From NCBI GenBank assembly GCA_022813625.1, contig JAKLMB010000033.1, positions 248,001-312,000 on the forward strand: a DNA stretch of 64,000 nt, in the 5' to 3' direction. The notes under the pieces were generated by a model. The model was not told the origin of the DNA. It did not search any database and saw only the letters and a program-made list of their open reading frames with translations. The translations under genes were made by a program, and so were the position numbers. Shown here one piece after another: positions 24,700-35,999 of this stretch. The stretch's first letter is position 1. Each line of letters starts with the position of its first letter. Source of the DNA: Aaosphaeria pasadenensis. Taxonomy: Eukaryota > Ascomycota > Dothideomycetes > Pleosporales.

Positions 24700-24718
24700 T
24701 TATCAGATGATCAGATAA
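24700..24718. promoter_or_regulatory. Palindromic pair of SreA/Sre1-type iron-response GATA sites
   Basis: TTATCAGAT (minus-strand ATCTGATAA) at 24700-24708 is followed after one base by ATCAGATAA at 24710-24718. Both match ATCWGATAA exactly and face each other across a single G. Such sites mediate iron-dependent repression in Aspergillus, Histoplasma and relatives. Confidence 0.85.
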
Positions 24719-24878
24719 ATCCTTATCCCATGCACTCTGTGTCAAACTGACCGCTCTAGTGGAGTTTTGGCTGATGTTGGCAGTGCGAAATCGGTCTAGG
24801 GAACTGCTTGGCTGCTGGTCCCGTCTCCATGATGCTTGCTAGTGGGAAGCCTTCCGGGGTCGACATTTTCACGGATCA

Positions 24879-24887
24879 TTATCTGAT
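24879..24887 (-). promoter_or_regulatory. Third SreA/Sre1-type GATA site
   Basis: TTATCTGAT on the + strand reads ATCAGATAA on the minus strand, an exact match. It is preceded by A on that strand, as the extended Histoplasma consensus prefers. Confidence 0.75.
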
Positions 24888-25477
24888 TTGGCATCACGAG
24901 ATGCTCGTGACGTTGTGGACAGCAATTACTGTGCTGGTTTGAAATTTGTTATTGGATCCACCCACATAGCGGTGGTGCTGTCCCGCGAATGCTGCATGCC
25001 ATGCTTGGTTCGAGGAGGCATCCCGCCATGGGCATAGGAGCCATATGCGATTCTCGATGCCATTCGTAGAGAAAGCTTGCAAAGCGGAGCGCGGTATGTA
25101 ACGTAATTAGGTTTCTTGCAGGCCGGTTTCGCACGCCCACGCTGCGCCTTATTATACTGTATAGGCAGTGTTATAGGTGCGTTCGAATGGGCCGGTGTGA
25201 GGGAGGATCTGCCGAGTCTCCCAGTCCGTCATCGTGCCGGCTTGACGGTGACCTAATTACTGTACCCGTGTGTTACCATGGATGTACGATAGTTCGATCA
25301 GACCCTGCAGATGGTGGACTAGATAAGATGCGGCAGCCGATAATTAACTGATCCTCTCTCGTCCGTTCCCTCTGTTAATTACAGCCCAACGTCGAATTTC
25401 TGTTCGCACGAACACGTTTGACAATTCCACATCGCTGTTCCCAGGCCAGAGTACCCCGCCTGGTACATTTTGCGACA

Positions 25478-26841
25478 ATGGTGGACCTCTTCGCAGTTCC
25501 CGGTGAGTCGGTCGCGCTTCCTAATTCTTTGTGAATCGTTCTGACGGTCAAGTACAGTATTCTTCATTTGTTTTCGCGAGTGTCTCGAGACCAGCATCAT
25601 TGTCTCAGTGTTACTGGCATTTCTGAAGCAGACTTTGGCCGATCATGACCCGGCGGTGCGAAAGAAGTTGGTCCGACAGGTACGTTGCACAATATCAACA
25701 TTCGTACCAGCAACTGACGGAGAGCAAAGATTTGGTGGGGAGTCGCTTTGGGATTGTTGATCTGCATTTTCATCGGCGCTGGATGTGTCGCTGCATTCTA
25801 TGTGGCTGGTGAACTCATCTATGACAAATTTGAGCACCTTTGGGAGGGTGTCTTCAGCTTGGTCGCTGCCGTCATCATCACCATCGTCGGCGGCGCATTA
25901 TTGCGCGTGAACAAGCTCCAGGATAAGTGGAGGGTCAAAATCGCAAAAATCATTGAAGCCAGAGAATCCGAATTGCCTTCCGAAGGACGTTTCAAACGGT
26001 GGGCGGAGAAGTACGCAATGTTTATTCTCCCATTCGTGACCGTCCTGCGAGAAGGCATCGAGGCTGTTGTGTAAGTAAACATTGGTCATGCATATCAGCA
26101 GAGATTGACTGGATTGTAGCTTCATTGCTGGTGTAGGCGTGGGTCTTCCCGCTACCGCATACCCTCTTGCGGTTATCGCTGGTTTTGGCGGCGGCGCATT
26201 CGTTGGATATTTGATCTACAAGTGAGTTTTGCAATCCGATGCCAGAAACGCAGCTGCTGACACACCCGCAGGGGTGGCAACCAAACCTCGCTGCAGAAGT
26301 TCCTCATCGTATCGACCTGCTTCCTCTATCTAGTAGCTGCAGGTCTGTTCTCTAAAGGTGTATGGAACTTTGAAGAACAGGCTGTATGTGTCTCCGACTG
26401 ACGTTTCCCATTAATCACTGACATCAATAGTGGGTCAATCTTGCTGGTGAAGATGCTGCCGAGGCCGGATCAGGACCAGGATCTTATGACGTTCGCAACG
26501 TCGTATGGCATGTCAATGTAAGAATATCATATCTGAATGGGTAGAATCCTGGAGCTAACAATTCAAAGTGCTGCAGCCCTCTCGAGCATGGTGATGGAAT
26601 CTGGGGTATCTTCAATTCCATCCTTGGCTGGCAAAACACTGCCACCTATGGTTCGATCATCTCCTACAACCTATATTGGTTGGTCGTCATTGCTGGATTC
26701 CTTTTGACCGGCTTTAAAGAGAAGCATGGAAGATGGCCACTCTGCAAAGAGCCTGCAAAGGTCAATTCAGAGGATGGCGAGAATTCTGGTGTGTATGAGC
26801 CTCTGTTGGCAGCATCAGACAGGCGGGATGTCTCCATCTAG
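25478..26841 (+). CDS. ftrA: FTR1-type high-affinity iron permease
   Basis: Plasma-membrane permease that takes up Fe(III) made by the linked ferroxidase. Seven exons: 25478-25502, 25558-25679, 25730-26070, 26120-26221, 26272-26383, 26431-26517 and 26569-26841; all junctions keep phase and give 353 aa, the usual family size. The first exon encodes only MVDLFAVP. The two family iron-binding motifs are present: RECLE in the first membrane helix (FRECLETSIIVSVLLAFL) and REGIE in the fourth (VLREGIEAVVFIAGVG), where most family members have REGLE. About seven hydrophobic segments are seen, with the charged loop KLQDKWRVKIAKIIEARESE between two of them. The C-terminal tail is hydrophilic and short. 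Transcribed divergently from the ferroxidase, with GATA-type iron-response sites between them. The symbol follows Aspergillus usage. Confidence 0.96.
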
Positions 26842-27235
26842 TGAGCCATAAGATTGGGGATTGTGAGCTCGGAATCCTAACCCTTGAAGAAAAGATAAAT
26901 TAAATAGAAACAACGTAAATATTACATGTAGACAACAACTAGAAGATGGCCGTTACTTGTTGGTAGATTTGTGTTGCAGCGCTCTCCATCTTAGAAATGA
27001 TCGGATGACAAAGCGGCCTCAAATCACCAAAAGGGGCTTAGTTCATGTTGTGCCCTGGGCTATCAGATCCATCTACTTCGACAACTCTCCATACTTCGCC
27101 GCCCGATTTGCCTTTCAGCACCACGTATAGGACTCCATCTCTTTTTCCTTTCTGGAACATGGCTTGGCCGTACCCGTGAATGCTCTTGACTTCGATTTGC
27201 ATCGCTCAGGTGCCACCGAAAACCAAAATTACACC
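26842..27235. other. Short spacer
   Basis: 3' region of the iron permease and 5' region of the BTB gene; nothing else seen. Confidence 0.6.
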
Positions 27236-28627
27236 ATGTCCGATCCCAAGAGTATCTCCGTCATTGCGGAAGGAGGGGACCTAATCCTTGAACTCGGCCA
27301 AGAGGAAGGCAGCATACACTTCCCTTTCCGAGTGGACTCCAAAGTCCTCCAACAGCAGTCTCGATACTTCTCCAATCTGCTGAGCGACCGTTTCAGCGAG
27401 GGCCGAACACTACTAGCTGGACTCGAAGCATTAAAGCGTGCGGGACACTCCAACGTTGCAGACGCTCCGGTAGACGAGCTGCCCAGGATATCAATCACCC
27501 ACGTGGGTCGCATATCGAAAGTCTCGACGGTTCAGAATCTGTGTGCGGATTTCCTCCGAACTCTCCATGGCCAGGACCTGCCGACCCTGCCACCCGTGGC
27601 CAATCTCGCGAATCTCGCTGTCCTTGCCGATCGATTCGATGCCCTCCCATATTTCTCCCGATTAGCGCAACGGAAACGGTACATGCAGACCATCGATGCG
27701 AAGACGAAGGGGAAATCAAACATAAGCATTACAGAGGAGCGGGCCCGTCAGAAGTTGCTTGTTGGGCTGCTATTGGACTATCCGATATGGGTGACCAAAT
27801 ACTCCAAGCATTTGATAATGCGTGATTCAGTGCAATGGAAGGCAGATGCGGATCTGAGCGATACCGCTGCGTTATGGTGGGACATGCCGAATGGCGTAGA
27901 AGGTCAGTTGTGACAATAATAGTACCCAGAGGTTACGGCATTCTAATGGTCCGCAGACGAAATGGTCCAAAGGCGAGAGTATATCCTTGAGACCATAAAT
28001 TCTCTTCAAGCACATTTCCTGAAACTCTACACATCGGGGGAGAGGCAATGCAAGTTAGGCTACGATTCGTCCCTGCAATGCGATTCCTTTCAGTTGGGCG
28101 AAATGATCCGTTTCTTCTCGAAAATCGGTACACTTCGTTTACAAGGTCTGATTTACGATGATGTAGATCCCACGCAATACTCTGGCGACATTGACAGACT
28201 TCTCGACAACCTCCGTCACGCATCGCCGTACCAGATCGACCGCAACCATGCTCATTGCGGTCTTCGCACTCGGTTGATACCTATCCTCGACATGCTGCAC
28301 CAAATGCTTTGCTTGGATGCAGGCAGCATTGACATAGGCATGTGCGCAGACTGTTGGAGCAGCAACAGGCCATCGTATGCCTGGTCGTTGGCAAAGAGAC
28401 CAGTGCTATGGGTTCAGAACCGGGCAATATTGACCGGAAGTAGATCCGCAAGCTCTTCGGTGAAGAGCGGCCATCACCGAACACCTAGCAGCTGCCTGAA
28501 TAGGCACAACGTCGTGCGGGACTTGTTCATGGCGGTGGAAAAGGACTGGACGGCGGAGAGTGGGCGGGTCGAACCGCTTCCCATGGGGCAGTTGAGTCTG
28601 GGTAAGGTCTCCAAAGCGGCCTGGTGA
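27236..28627 (+). CDS. BTB/POZ-like domain protein
   Basis: Two exons, 27236-27902 and 27957-28627, with a 54-nt intron (GTCAGT donor, CCGCAG acceptor); 445 aa. The frame opens earlier at a TTG (27164) but the first ATG, MSDPKSISVIAEG, is at 27236. Residues about 10-110 follow the fungal BTB pattern: a GGDLILELG strand, then FRVDSKVLQQQSRYFSNLL, the segment where a Cul3 adaptor or dimerisation helix would sit. The C-terminal half contains Cys/His-rich stretches (HCGLRTRL, LCLDAGSIDIGMCADCW) typical of the uncharacterised mould BTB family; no kelch or BACK repeats are evident. Function unknown; ubiquitin-ligase adaptor or protein-protein scaffold is the family expectation. A GTGAGT overlaps the final codons, but splicing there to the next acceptor also gives an immediate stop, so the protein end hardly changes. 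Confidence 0.8.
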
Positions 28628-30332
28628 GTCCTTTCTCTCTCGGCACTCTGCATAAGCTGTAGATGGACTAGTAAGCAAAGTATGGTACGGAGTGTAGATC
28701 CGTATATGTCCGAGGCTGGCAGGCTGGCCTGTGCCTGGCGCGGCTCCCCTCCGCTATCGAATACCGGTGCAGGGCACTCAGCCCTACCAGGCTCTTGAGC
28801 ATACTGTAGACATTGTAGACTAGAATCAAGAACCATTCTCTTTGTTCGCCCCCAAGGCATCAATCGTTCCTTCTTATCCGACTAAACGTCATCGAGAGCC
28901 AAGCAATTCATGCTCCATACTTCAGTTGTGCCGCAAGAACTAACATGCTCACCCACATGTAGTCCCTCATCTCCTCACCAACAACAGTAACGAAGTACAA
29001 GAGGACTACAATAAGGCACATAGTCCCATACATCTAGAGGACTACTATCCTCTCCCCTCTTCTGCCTTTGTGTATGCCTTGGGAACAATTCGTTCCGAGA
29101 CGGACTAGTAACATTATTGGGCGCTCCGCTTCGCAAGCGAGGAGTTGCCCGAAACGGATTCGTACTATGTACATACATGTACGAGTGTGGTAGGTGGAGA
29201 GATACATCAAACTTACAGGTTGCAAGGTAAATATTCCTCTGAAGAGGGACCCTGGAACGGTTCGTCTCATTCAGGTGCTGTGCATACCGGGCTTTCAGAA
29301 TGGAGGGGGCACCGGGGTTAACGAAAAAGCCACAGGGGCGAGCAAAGTACACAGTAGGCGGCTATGCTATTTACTATGTATGCTAATGCGTGCAATGGTA
29401 TGCGCCCCTGGGCCCTATGCGGCGGCGGTTGAGGCGACTAAACGGACGGAACAAGCGATCAAGTGTCATGATATGATTGATCATTGTATCATGTGAGTCG
29501 AAACATGGGCAAAAAATCAGAGTTACCAGGGTTGGTTTGGGGGCTGAGTTGATAGTGAAAGCACCAACACAGCACTGCCGCACTTGCGCCACCAAAGAGC
29601 CGCCCAACCAAACAGACCAACGAAAAGGTCAAAGGACCCAACAACCAGAATAGGAAGAGCCACAGTTTTGGATTTGATATTTCCGTGGTGCTTTGTTTTC
29701 GGAGTGGGGGGCTTCGAAAGCCTTGTGAGCATGTGTGTTTGGGTGCTGATGCAAGGCGAGGCGCAAGGTGCAATTCTGAGGAAACAATGTGTGAGCGTGT
29801 TTGTCTGGATACCTGTTCAAGTGCAGATAACTAATGTAATGTAATCTCCTGCTGCCATATCCATCGAATCAGCTTATAGCCAAGGTTACGTTACTACCTC
29901 GTTTGTTCGTGTTTTACCAGGCACAAGGCAGAACACCAGAACACCAAGGCATCTTTTCTCTCCTTCGCATACCCTTTCGCCATCTCACCTAACCCCAATA
30001 GCCAACCGCTGTCCTAACATCGTGCCCGTATAAAAGTGGTCTCCAACTCTGATATATATTGTGCATTCTATTGAATCCTTCGAATTAGGATAAGAAAGAA
30101 GTTTAGAATCCTACCCCACAGCCGCATCAGAATCGACTAGATACTAGACACTCACCTGCAAACGGAACCATTCGTTTGACTTCCCCATATCCACGTGGCA
30201 ACCGAAGGCGAAAAGGATTCAACAAATTTATTACTTTGCCCTGCGTCATTTCCGAAACTAATCATTGTCTGTCCCAGACTTTATTTCACTTCACTTAAAT
30301 AAGGCTCCCAGCACTCGCGTGTTTTGGCCACC
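28628..30332. other. 1.7 kb spacer; promoter of the vWA gene at right
   Basis: No gene recognised. The frames at 28975-29352 (-) and 29489-29773 (-) have no family resemblance. A TATAAAAG at 30029-30036 could be the TATA box of the vWA gene, which would leave a 5' leader of about 270 bases. Confidence 0.45.
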
Positions 30333-31541
30333 ATGTCTGCGCACAAGTCAGCCTTCTCCAACGACCTCAACATAAACACCAACACCAACACCAAAACTTC
30401 ACAATCCACCGCAGCCGATACAGCTTTCAGCAGATCAAGATCGCCATCACCTAGCATGTTCAACAGCCTGAAGAAGAAGCTATCGCGCAAGGGGTCGAAT
30501 CCATTCACCAAAGGGGACGATGCAACGACGTCCAGGGCGGTAACTTCGACAAGTGGACACCTTGCCGCGCCTCGAAATGCCAACAATCCCTTCGTCTCTG
30601 CGAGTGGGTGTAAATTCTATCTAATTACTTGAATCTCGAACTGACATTTCACAGATTCTGCGGCAGCAGCTCCTAACAACGATGCACCACCTGCATACAC
30701 GGCCACTCCACGTGCATCCCCTCAAACACAGGTGACAAACATCCCCGTCGGCGCGGGATCCAGCACAGATGACCCGTTCGCCTTCCTCAAGTCGTTCGAC
30801 ACCATCTTCTTGATCGACGACTCGGGGTCCATGGCCGGCCGCTCGTGGCGAGAAACCCAGCGCGCCCTAGAGACCATCACGCCAATCTGCACACAGCGCG
30901 ATGCCGACGGCATCGACATCTACTTCCTCAACCACCCGGACTCGGACTACTACAAGAACGTGACCTCCCCCGGCTCCGTGGTCGAGATCTTCCAGAGCGT
31001 GCGGCCGGGCGGCGGTACGCCGACGGGACAGAAGCTTAACAATATTCTGCGTCCGTATATCAGGCAATGTGAGCGCAGCCTCGAGACCACGAAGCCCATC
31101 AACATCATCGTCATCACGGACGGAGAGCCGTCCGACGACGTAGAGTCCCCGATCATCAACGCGGCGAAGAAACTCGACAAGCTGGATGCTCCGGCGTGGC
31201 AGGTGGGAATCCAATTCTTCCAGGTTGGACGGGAGCCCGGTGCGCGGGAGGCGCTGAAGCAATTGGACGATGGGCTGGAGGAGATCGCTGGTGGTGATCT
31301 CAGAGACATCGTCGACACGGTGCCGTTCATGGGGGATGACAATGCTGAGCTCAGTGCTGCGGGCATCATGAAGGTAAGCACTAGATCCTGCTCCTCTTCT
31401 CTCCCTCTCCCCTTGGGCTTTCTCCTCCCCTGTAATATGTATAATGTGAAAATCGCTAACACATTTGGAACCCAGGTTGTCCTCGGTAGTGTCAACAGAC
31501 GGCTAGACCGAAACTCAAAAGAGCTCCACCGGAGGTCTTGA
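30333..31541 (+). CDS. von Willebrand factor A domain protein
   Basis: Three exons, 30333-30603, 30655-31373 and 31476-31541; 351 aa. The start is CCACCATGTC, a strong context; an upstream TTG in frame is ignored. The first donor must be A|GTGGGT at 30604 to keep phase with exon 2. Residues 1-120 are low-complexity, with an Asn/Thr run and a Ser-rich basic patch (LKKKLSRKGSNPF). The vWA domain spans about 125-320 and has a complete metal-ion-dependent adhesion site: FLIDDSGSMAG (DxSxS), the threonine in GGGTPTGQ and ITDGEPSDD. There is no signal peptide or membrane segment, so it is probably one of the intracellular vWA proteins widespread in moulds, whose ligand is unknown. The last exon encodes only 21 residues. 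Confidence 0.9.
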
Positions 31542-32840
31542 GCGATCTCTCCCGGCCAGTAGACCTCTGCATATCGCTCCCCAACAGTATGGCCTGGCCT
31601 TGAATGCATGTAGCACTTCCTGACTCTGGAGTTACCTACTCTCACATGATTCCCCTCTCCTCTTTCAATGAATTTCCAGTTCCATTCCAGTCCACTTCAA
31701 TTCTAATTCTAAAAATTTTTATTGTTCTTTCTATTCTCATTGATTATTATGTATCCTCAGCATTGCTCCGATTGTGATTTACTACCTCTTCCCTTCATAT
31801 TCATTCACGAACACTTCTTTCCTTCCGTCCAGCAGTCATACGCTTCAAAAACCCTACTTCTATATTTTCCTTACCGTTACAAGGTACAAAGTTTCAGCTC
31901 ATCATTATTTTCACTACGTGTGGGTGGGCATATATGGCCATTACATCTAGGCAAAAACGTCCCTTCCGAACTCATGTCCACCAGAAGATGGACGAGGAGT
32001 GAAAATAAGAGGCGAAAGCAATACGTTCTACGTTCTCCTATATGATCATGTATTCCCTCATCATTCTCCTCACATATTATTAGCACCCGAGCTTTTGGTA
32101 TCTTCTTTTTCGAATGAATGGAATGACAGTTTTATACGTGTGTGTCGGACTTTAAATTGAACATGGTGGTTTGTGATTGTGGAAGTGATGAAGAAGGATG
32201 GGAACGTGAAATTTGATCGGTTTCCTTCCCCTGGTTAATAGTGTGTCACGGAAAGTTCACTGGTGGCATCTTCCTTTTTCCGTGAGAAATTAGGGGAGAA
32301 GAGTGAGGAACAGAGAAGTGACGGGCGAGAGATGGGTTAGATGTCATATATATACACCTATCATCACTAGGCTGATATGGCTGGGAAGGGTGCATGTGTG
32401 GTCAACGACGTCGACGTGTTGACGCTGTGGGTGGCGTCTCTGTACCTGTCTTTTCCTTCCCTACTCCATTCGGCTCGACTCTGTTCGACTAGATTAGTTG
32501 CATCCATGAAGTCAGAATCGGTGGGGGAGTAAGCATGCAAGATGAGATATGTATGTGTATCTGCGACATCAAACTACTGGGAACCGAGTGGAGCAGTAAG
32601 GTAGCGTTCGGCGACCGCAAGGCAGACTCGACTGATCCTCCCCCTTTCCGAGCGTGATACTGAGATCGTGGAGTTAATTGTTCATTTTTGGCGATTTTTC
32701 TGATAAATGAAAAACATCCAATCATAAATTACTGGCAACAAGCATGCGTCGTGTGTATATTACTTAGAGAGAAAAGAATTTGATTCTTGGTAGTACGGGC
32801 ACGGAAAGACACAGACTAGAAACCCACTGACTGTCTCACG
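31542..32840. other. Spacer, AT-richer than the surroundings in parts
   Basis: 3' flank of the vWA gene and left edge of the accessory island. No coding frame with recognisable content was found. Confidence 0.5.
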
Positions 32841-32859
32841 TTGCCACCTTCCTTGCACC

Positions 32860-33506
32860 CATACTACAACATCATCGAAATGCAACAAATCTTGCTTCGC
32901 AGCTCTTCCCGGGCGGTGGATGACAGCGTAGATTTAGCAAAGCGCAATGAAATGATACTATGCGACCTATTTAGCCATCTGTTCTTGGCCAGGAAAGACA
33001 TCACGAAGTGCGCAAGTCTGGAGCCCGTGGAGGAGTAGTCGCTATGCACTAATGTCGCGGGTTGTCGTGAGACACCATCGCTTTGATCGGTGACGGAAAC
33101 CGTGCGTCTGGCGTCCTGATCTATAGACATAAGAACAGTGTAGGTATGCTGTAGATTCAATTCGACTTAATATAAGCTCCAAAGGCTCCAACCTCTTGTA
33201 TTCTGGTAACTTTTGCAACAATACCTCTACGAGCTCTTTCAAATATTCATCTTCTACCGCATCGGAGTTGACAAGAGCGGTCTCGACATCGAGGTTCGTC
33301 GGTTTAGATATTACACAGAATCCGCTTTTGTCAAGGCTGAAGTCGTTCACGTTCTGCATCGCATGGATGTTTACATGCTGAGTTGTGAAGATGTGGGTTG
33401 TGGACTTGATGCCGGGTAGCTCTTCGAGGTCAAACTCAGCTCTGTAGGGCTTTTCTGTCTCGAGGAGCTTGTCACAGGGTAGATATTTCAATGTTGGTCC
33501 GACCAT
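32860..33506 (-). pseudogene. Truncated, frameshifted CmcJ/AsaB-like enzyme gene
   Basis: An ATG-started frame (33506 down to 33042) encodes the N-terminal half of the mould CmcJ/NvfI/AsaB family (GA4-desaturase-like): TLKYLPCDKLLETEKPYRA, then FTTQHVNIHAMQNV, DFSLDKSGFCVISKPT and DEYLKELVEVLLQKL. Near the middle the similarity moves to another frame (about 33160 to 32864), which carries RQPATLVHSDYSSTGSRL, resembling the family's histidine-containing metal or cofactor region. That frame soon loses resemblance and the C-terminal third is absent. The shift is not explained by a plausible intron, so I read this as a decayed gene. Members of this family act in secondary metabolism or detoxification. 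Other reading: a short expressed N-terminal fragment. Confidence 0.65.
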
Positions 33507-33689
33507 TTTGAAGTTTCGAGATGATGTTTTACATGGATCGTGAATGACTCTCTGTCACCAAATGACTCACTTCCCGTCAATGACTGTGCTTTCCATTCAG
33601 CGAAGTACCGCCTTTGACAGTCAATCGTCAATCAGTCACACATCTGTGATGTCGGCCTCCTGTGTCAAGCTTGCCTCTTGTACCCACCA

Positions 33690-33697
33690 TATAAAAG
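33690..33697 (+). promoter_or_regulatory. TATA box of the TPR gene
   Basis: TATAAAAG lies 81 bases upstream of the ATG at 33778. It suggests the TPR gene has its own promoter and is not just the broken end of a longer gene. Confidence 0.6.
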
Positions 33698-33777
33698 CCA
33701 TCTGCAGAACTTGTATAAGTGCATTTCTACTGATTAACCCCAACACTTAAACTCTCCAACAAGTTATAGCCTTCTTA

Positions 33778-35514
33778 ATGGATACACAACAACTGTGAGT
33801 AGGATTCGAAGCTATATGATCGTGGTGAAGTGACAATCCTAACTCAAATTAGCGATCAGTCATCCGATGATCAACAGGAGTCTGCTGCGGATTCTTCCTT
33901 TGATGTATTGAGTACATCTTTTCGATCCCTCGATTCCTGGGGTCTTGCGGTCATGGGTGCTCTGTCCTTTTTAGACTCAGACAACATTCCCCAGCGACTC
34001 CTCGAATTATCCATCAGACTAAGGTATCCCTGGGAGCTACGAATTTGCCCAAGTCTATTTCAGTGAGTAGCTTTATAGGAGCTTTTATTGTGACTGATTA
34101 ACCGAATATGCAGTTTTGCCGATGTGATGGAGGATCTATGCGATGTTTCTCTGGTCAGGTTTGATTCCACATCAAGAACGTTCTCACTTCATAGAGAGGT
34201 GCAGAAAGCGTTCAGAGGTTTCATGGCTCCCGAGCAAAGGCAGATCGGATTCAACAAAGCGGTGGGACTGATTCATTACGCCTTCCCTCGCCGTGATGAT
34301 AATCTATTAGCAGCCGATCTCTACCAGTCCTGGGACCAATGCGCCGAATTACTGTGTCACGTAACCTGCCTCAAGAATTGCTTCCGCGAGGAGATGGAAC
34401 GGAACCCGGAATTCCGGGCTTTGCAGATCTATTGTGACCTGAACAATTCCTGCCAGAGGCAAGTTGGCTACCTGCATTCTGTTGGCTCTTATCTAATTCG
34501 TTTAGGTACCTCCTTGAGGTCAACAAACTAGATGATCTTGAGGACTTGATGGCGGTCAATAGCATGGCATTGGATACTTTGCCACCAGAACAGCAATCGA
34601 TCGGCCTCCAAGGATCACTTACCTCTCATAGAGGTCAATTAAACTTACGCATCGGCAAGACAGAAGAGGGAGTGAGATGGCTTCGAAAGTCCTATGAGAT
34701 CCGCCGCCAAGACGATCCATTCAAACCGCTTGAATCAGCATGGGCGGCCGATAATCTTGCAGCAGGTTTGGGTTCTATGAATGACTTTTCGGAGGCACTG
34801 GAATGGTGCAAGATTGCGCGGGACCACTATATGGATGGCACCGGAAAGACGATAGACTCCGATCCAGCACTTATGATAACCACAGCAATCATTCTATTTC
34901 GCTCCGGTAAACCCAAGGAGTCAAGGCAGATGTTGAATGCAGCACTCGAACTGATTGAGATAGCACGGCCATATGAATGGTACAGGGCATCAGAGTAGGA
35001 CAAACCACTACATTCAAACATCTCACGCTAATGATGAGCAAGAATTCACTCCCAGCTAAGTTTACTTGATCGACTTAATAGTCGTTTTGCATCGGCCGAA
35101 GAGCACATCATGGAAGCACAGGATCTGTACATGAAAGCGGACGGGATGCGAAGTCATCCACTGAATGCGGCAAACATGTATCGACTTGGCTGTATAGCGC
35201 TTGATCAAGGAGAGGTTCAGGAAGCAATGTAAGTTCGTCTAATAAGATCGCGACGAGATGATCCTGACAAGGCCAGCAAACATCTCAGCGACGCACTGTC
35301 CATCACTCAACCTCAAAGCCACATTATGATAGCCGAACATGCAAGAGTTTCGTTCAAATTATCTCAAGCGCTAGCACGACACCCAGGGAGAGAAAGCGAA
35401 GCTCGCTCGATGCGAGATCAAGCCGAGCGACTGCTTCGTGAACGAGCACCGGATGCTGGTCCAGCGGACTTGGAAAGTACTTATGACAGTTTGATTGTTC
35501 TTGATTGGCGTTGA
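33778..35514 (+). CDS. Free-standing TPR protein resembling the C-terminal part of NLR receptors
   Basis: Six exons: 33778-33794, 33853-34062, 34114-34458, 34506-34979, 35082-35228 and 35277-35514. Every junction keeps phase and the product is 476 aa without an internal stop. Intron 3 is of the GC-AG class (donor AG|GCAAGT). Residues about 20-150 resemble the winged-helix segment that follows the NB-ARC ATPase in fungal NLR proteins (MGALSFLDSDNIPQRLLE, LVRFDSTSRTFSLHREVQ, then an AFPRR motif). The rest is helical TPR-like repeats (AWAADNLAAGLGSMNDFSEA, AANMYRLGCIALDQGEVQEA). No P-loop, Walker B or effector domain is encoded, and nothing similar lies upstream. A TATA box is in place. Fungal NLRs act in heterokaryon incompatibility and innate-type responses; this product could be a remnant, adaptor or decoy. 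That part is inference. Confidence 0.8.
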
Positions 35515-35999
35515 GGGTTATTGGATATTTGCTCGATCTCTGAATCGATTGTAATGAAGGACGGCGACATAGTATACATGTCTTGGATCACGCTAGTAGA
35601 ATACTGTTGGCCTCCCTGGCTGTTCTCCAAATAGTTGGCAATGGTGAATGAAAGTATTTAGAATGAATCAGTTAATCTGTCCGACATAGAGATGACTTTT
35701 TATCACATTGGGAGTTGTTTAGATTATGCTGCAGGAATTATCCGTATGAAGCTCTTAGGCACTAGTCAGCGGATATATTTTCCACCGCATTCACGCTATT
35801 CATAATCTATCAGATCCTGCCTGACTTTTCTGAACATCGTGAAGTTCTACTTCCGGGAACTTGACAAACAACGGACCGTTTTGTCGAACAAGGGGGAGCT
35901 GCTCCAATACATGAGCCACTTGAATTAATGACCCATTGGAGAACAGTTTTGTGACCAAGAGAGGAGAAAACCTGTGTGCATTTAGAGAAGTGGTACAAT
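35515..35999. other. Short spacer inside the accessory island
   Basis: 3' flank of the TPR gene; nothing recognised. Confidence 0.5.

Larger units (their letters stand above)
24179..25477. promoter_or_regulatory. Shared divergent promoter of the ferroxidase and iron permease genes
   Basis: This 1.3 kb interval separates the two start codons. It carries three matches to ATCWGATAA, the site bound by iron-sensing GATA repressors of the SreA/Sre1 family (listed separately), plus isolated GATA cores such as AGATAAG near 25322. No gene was seen inside. Coordinated repression of both genes under iron sufficiency is inferred. Confidence 0.8.

Noticed and set aside
28622..28665. GTGAGT donor at the end of the BTB gene with a following TAG acceptor
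   Set aside because: Splicing there produces an immediate stop, so it does not change the protein meaningfully.
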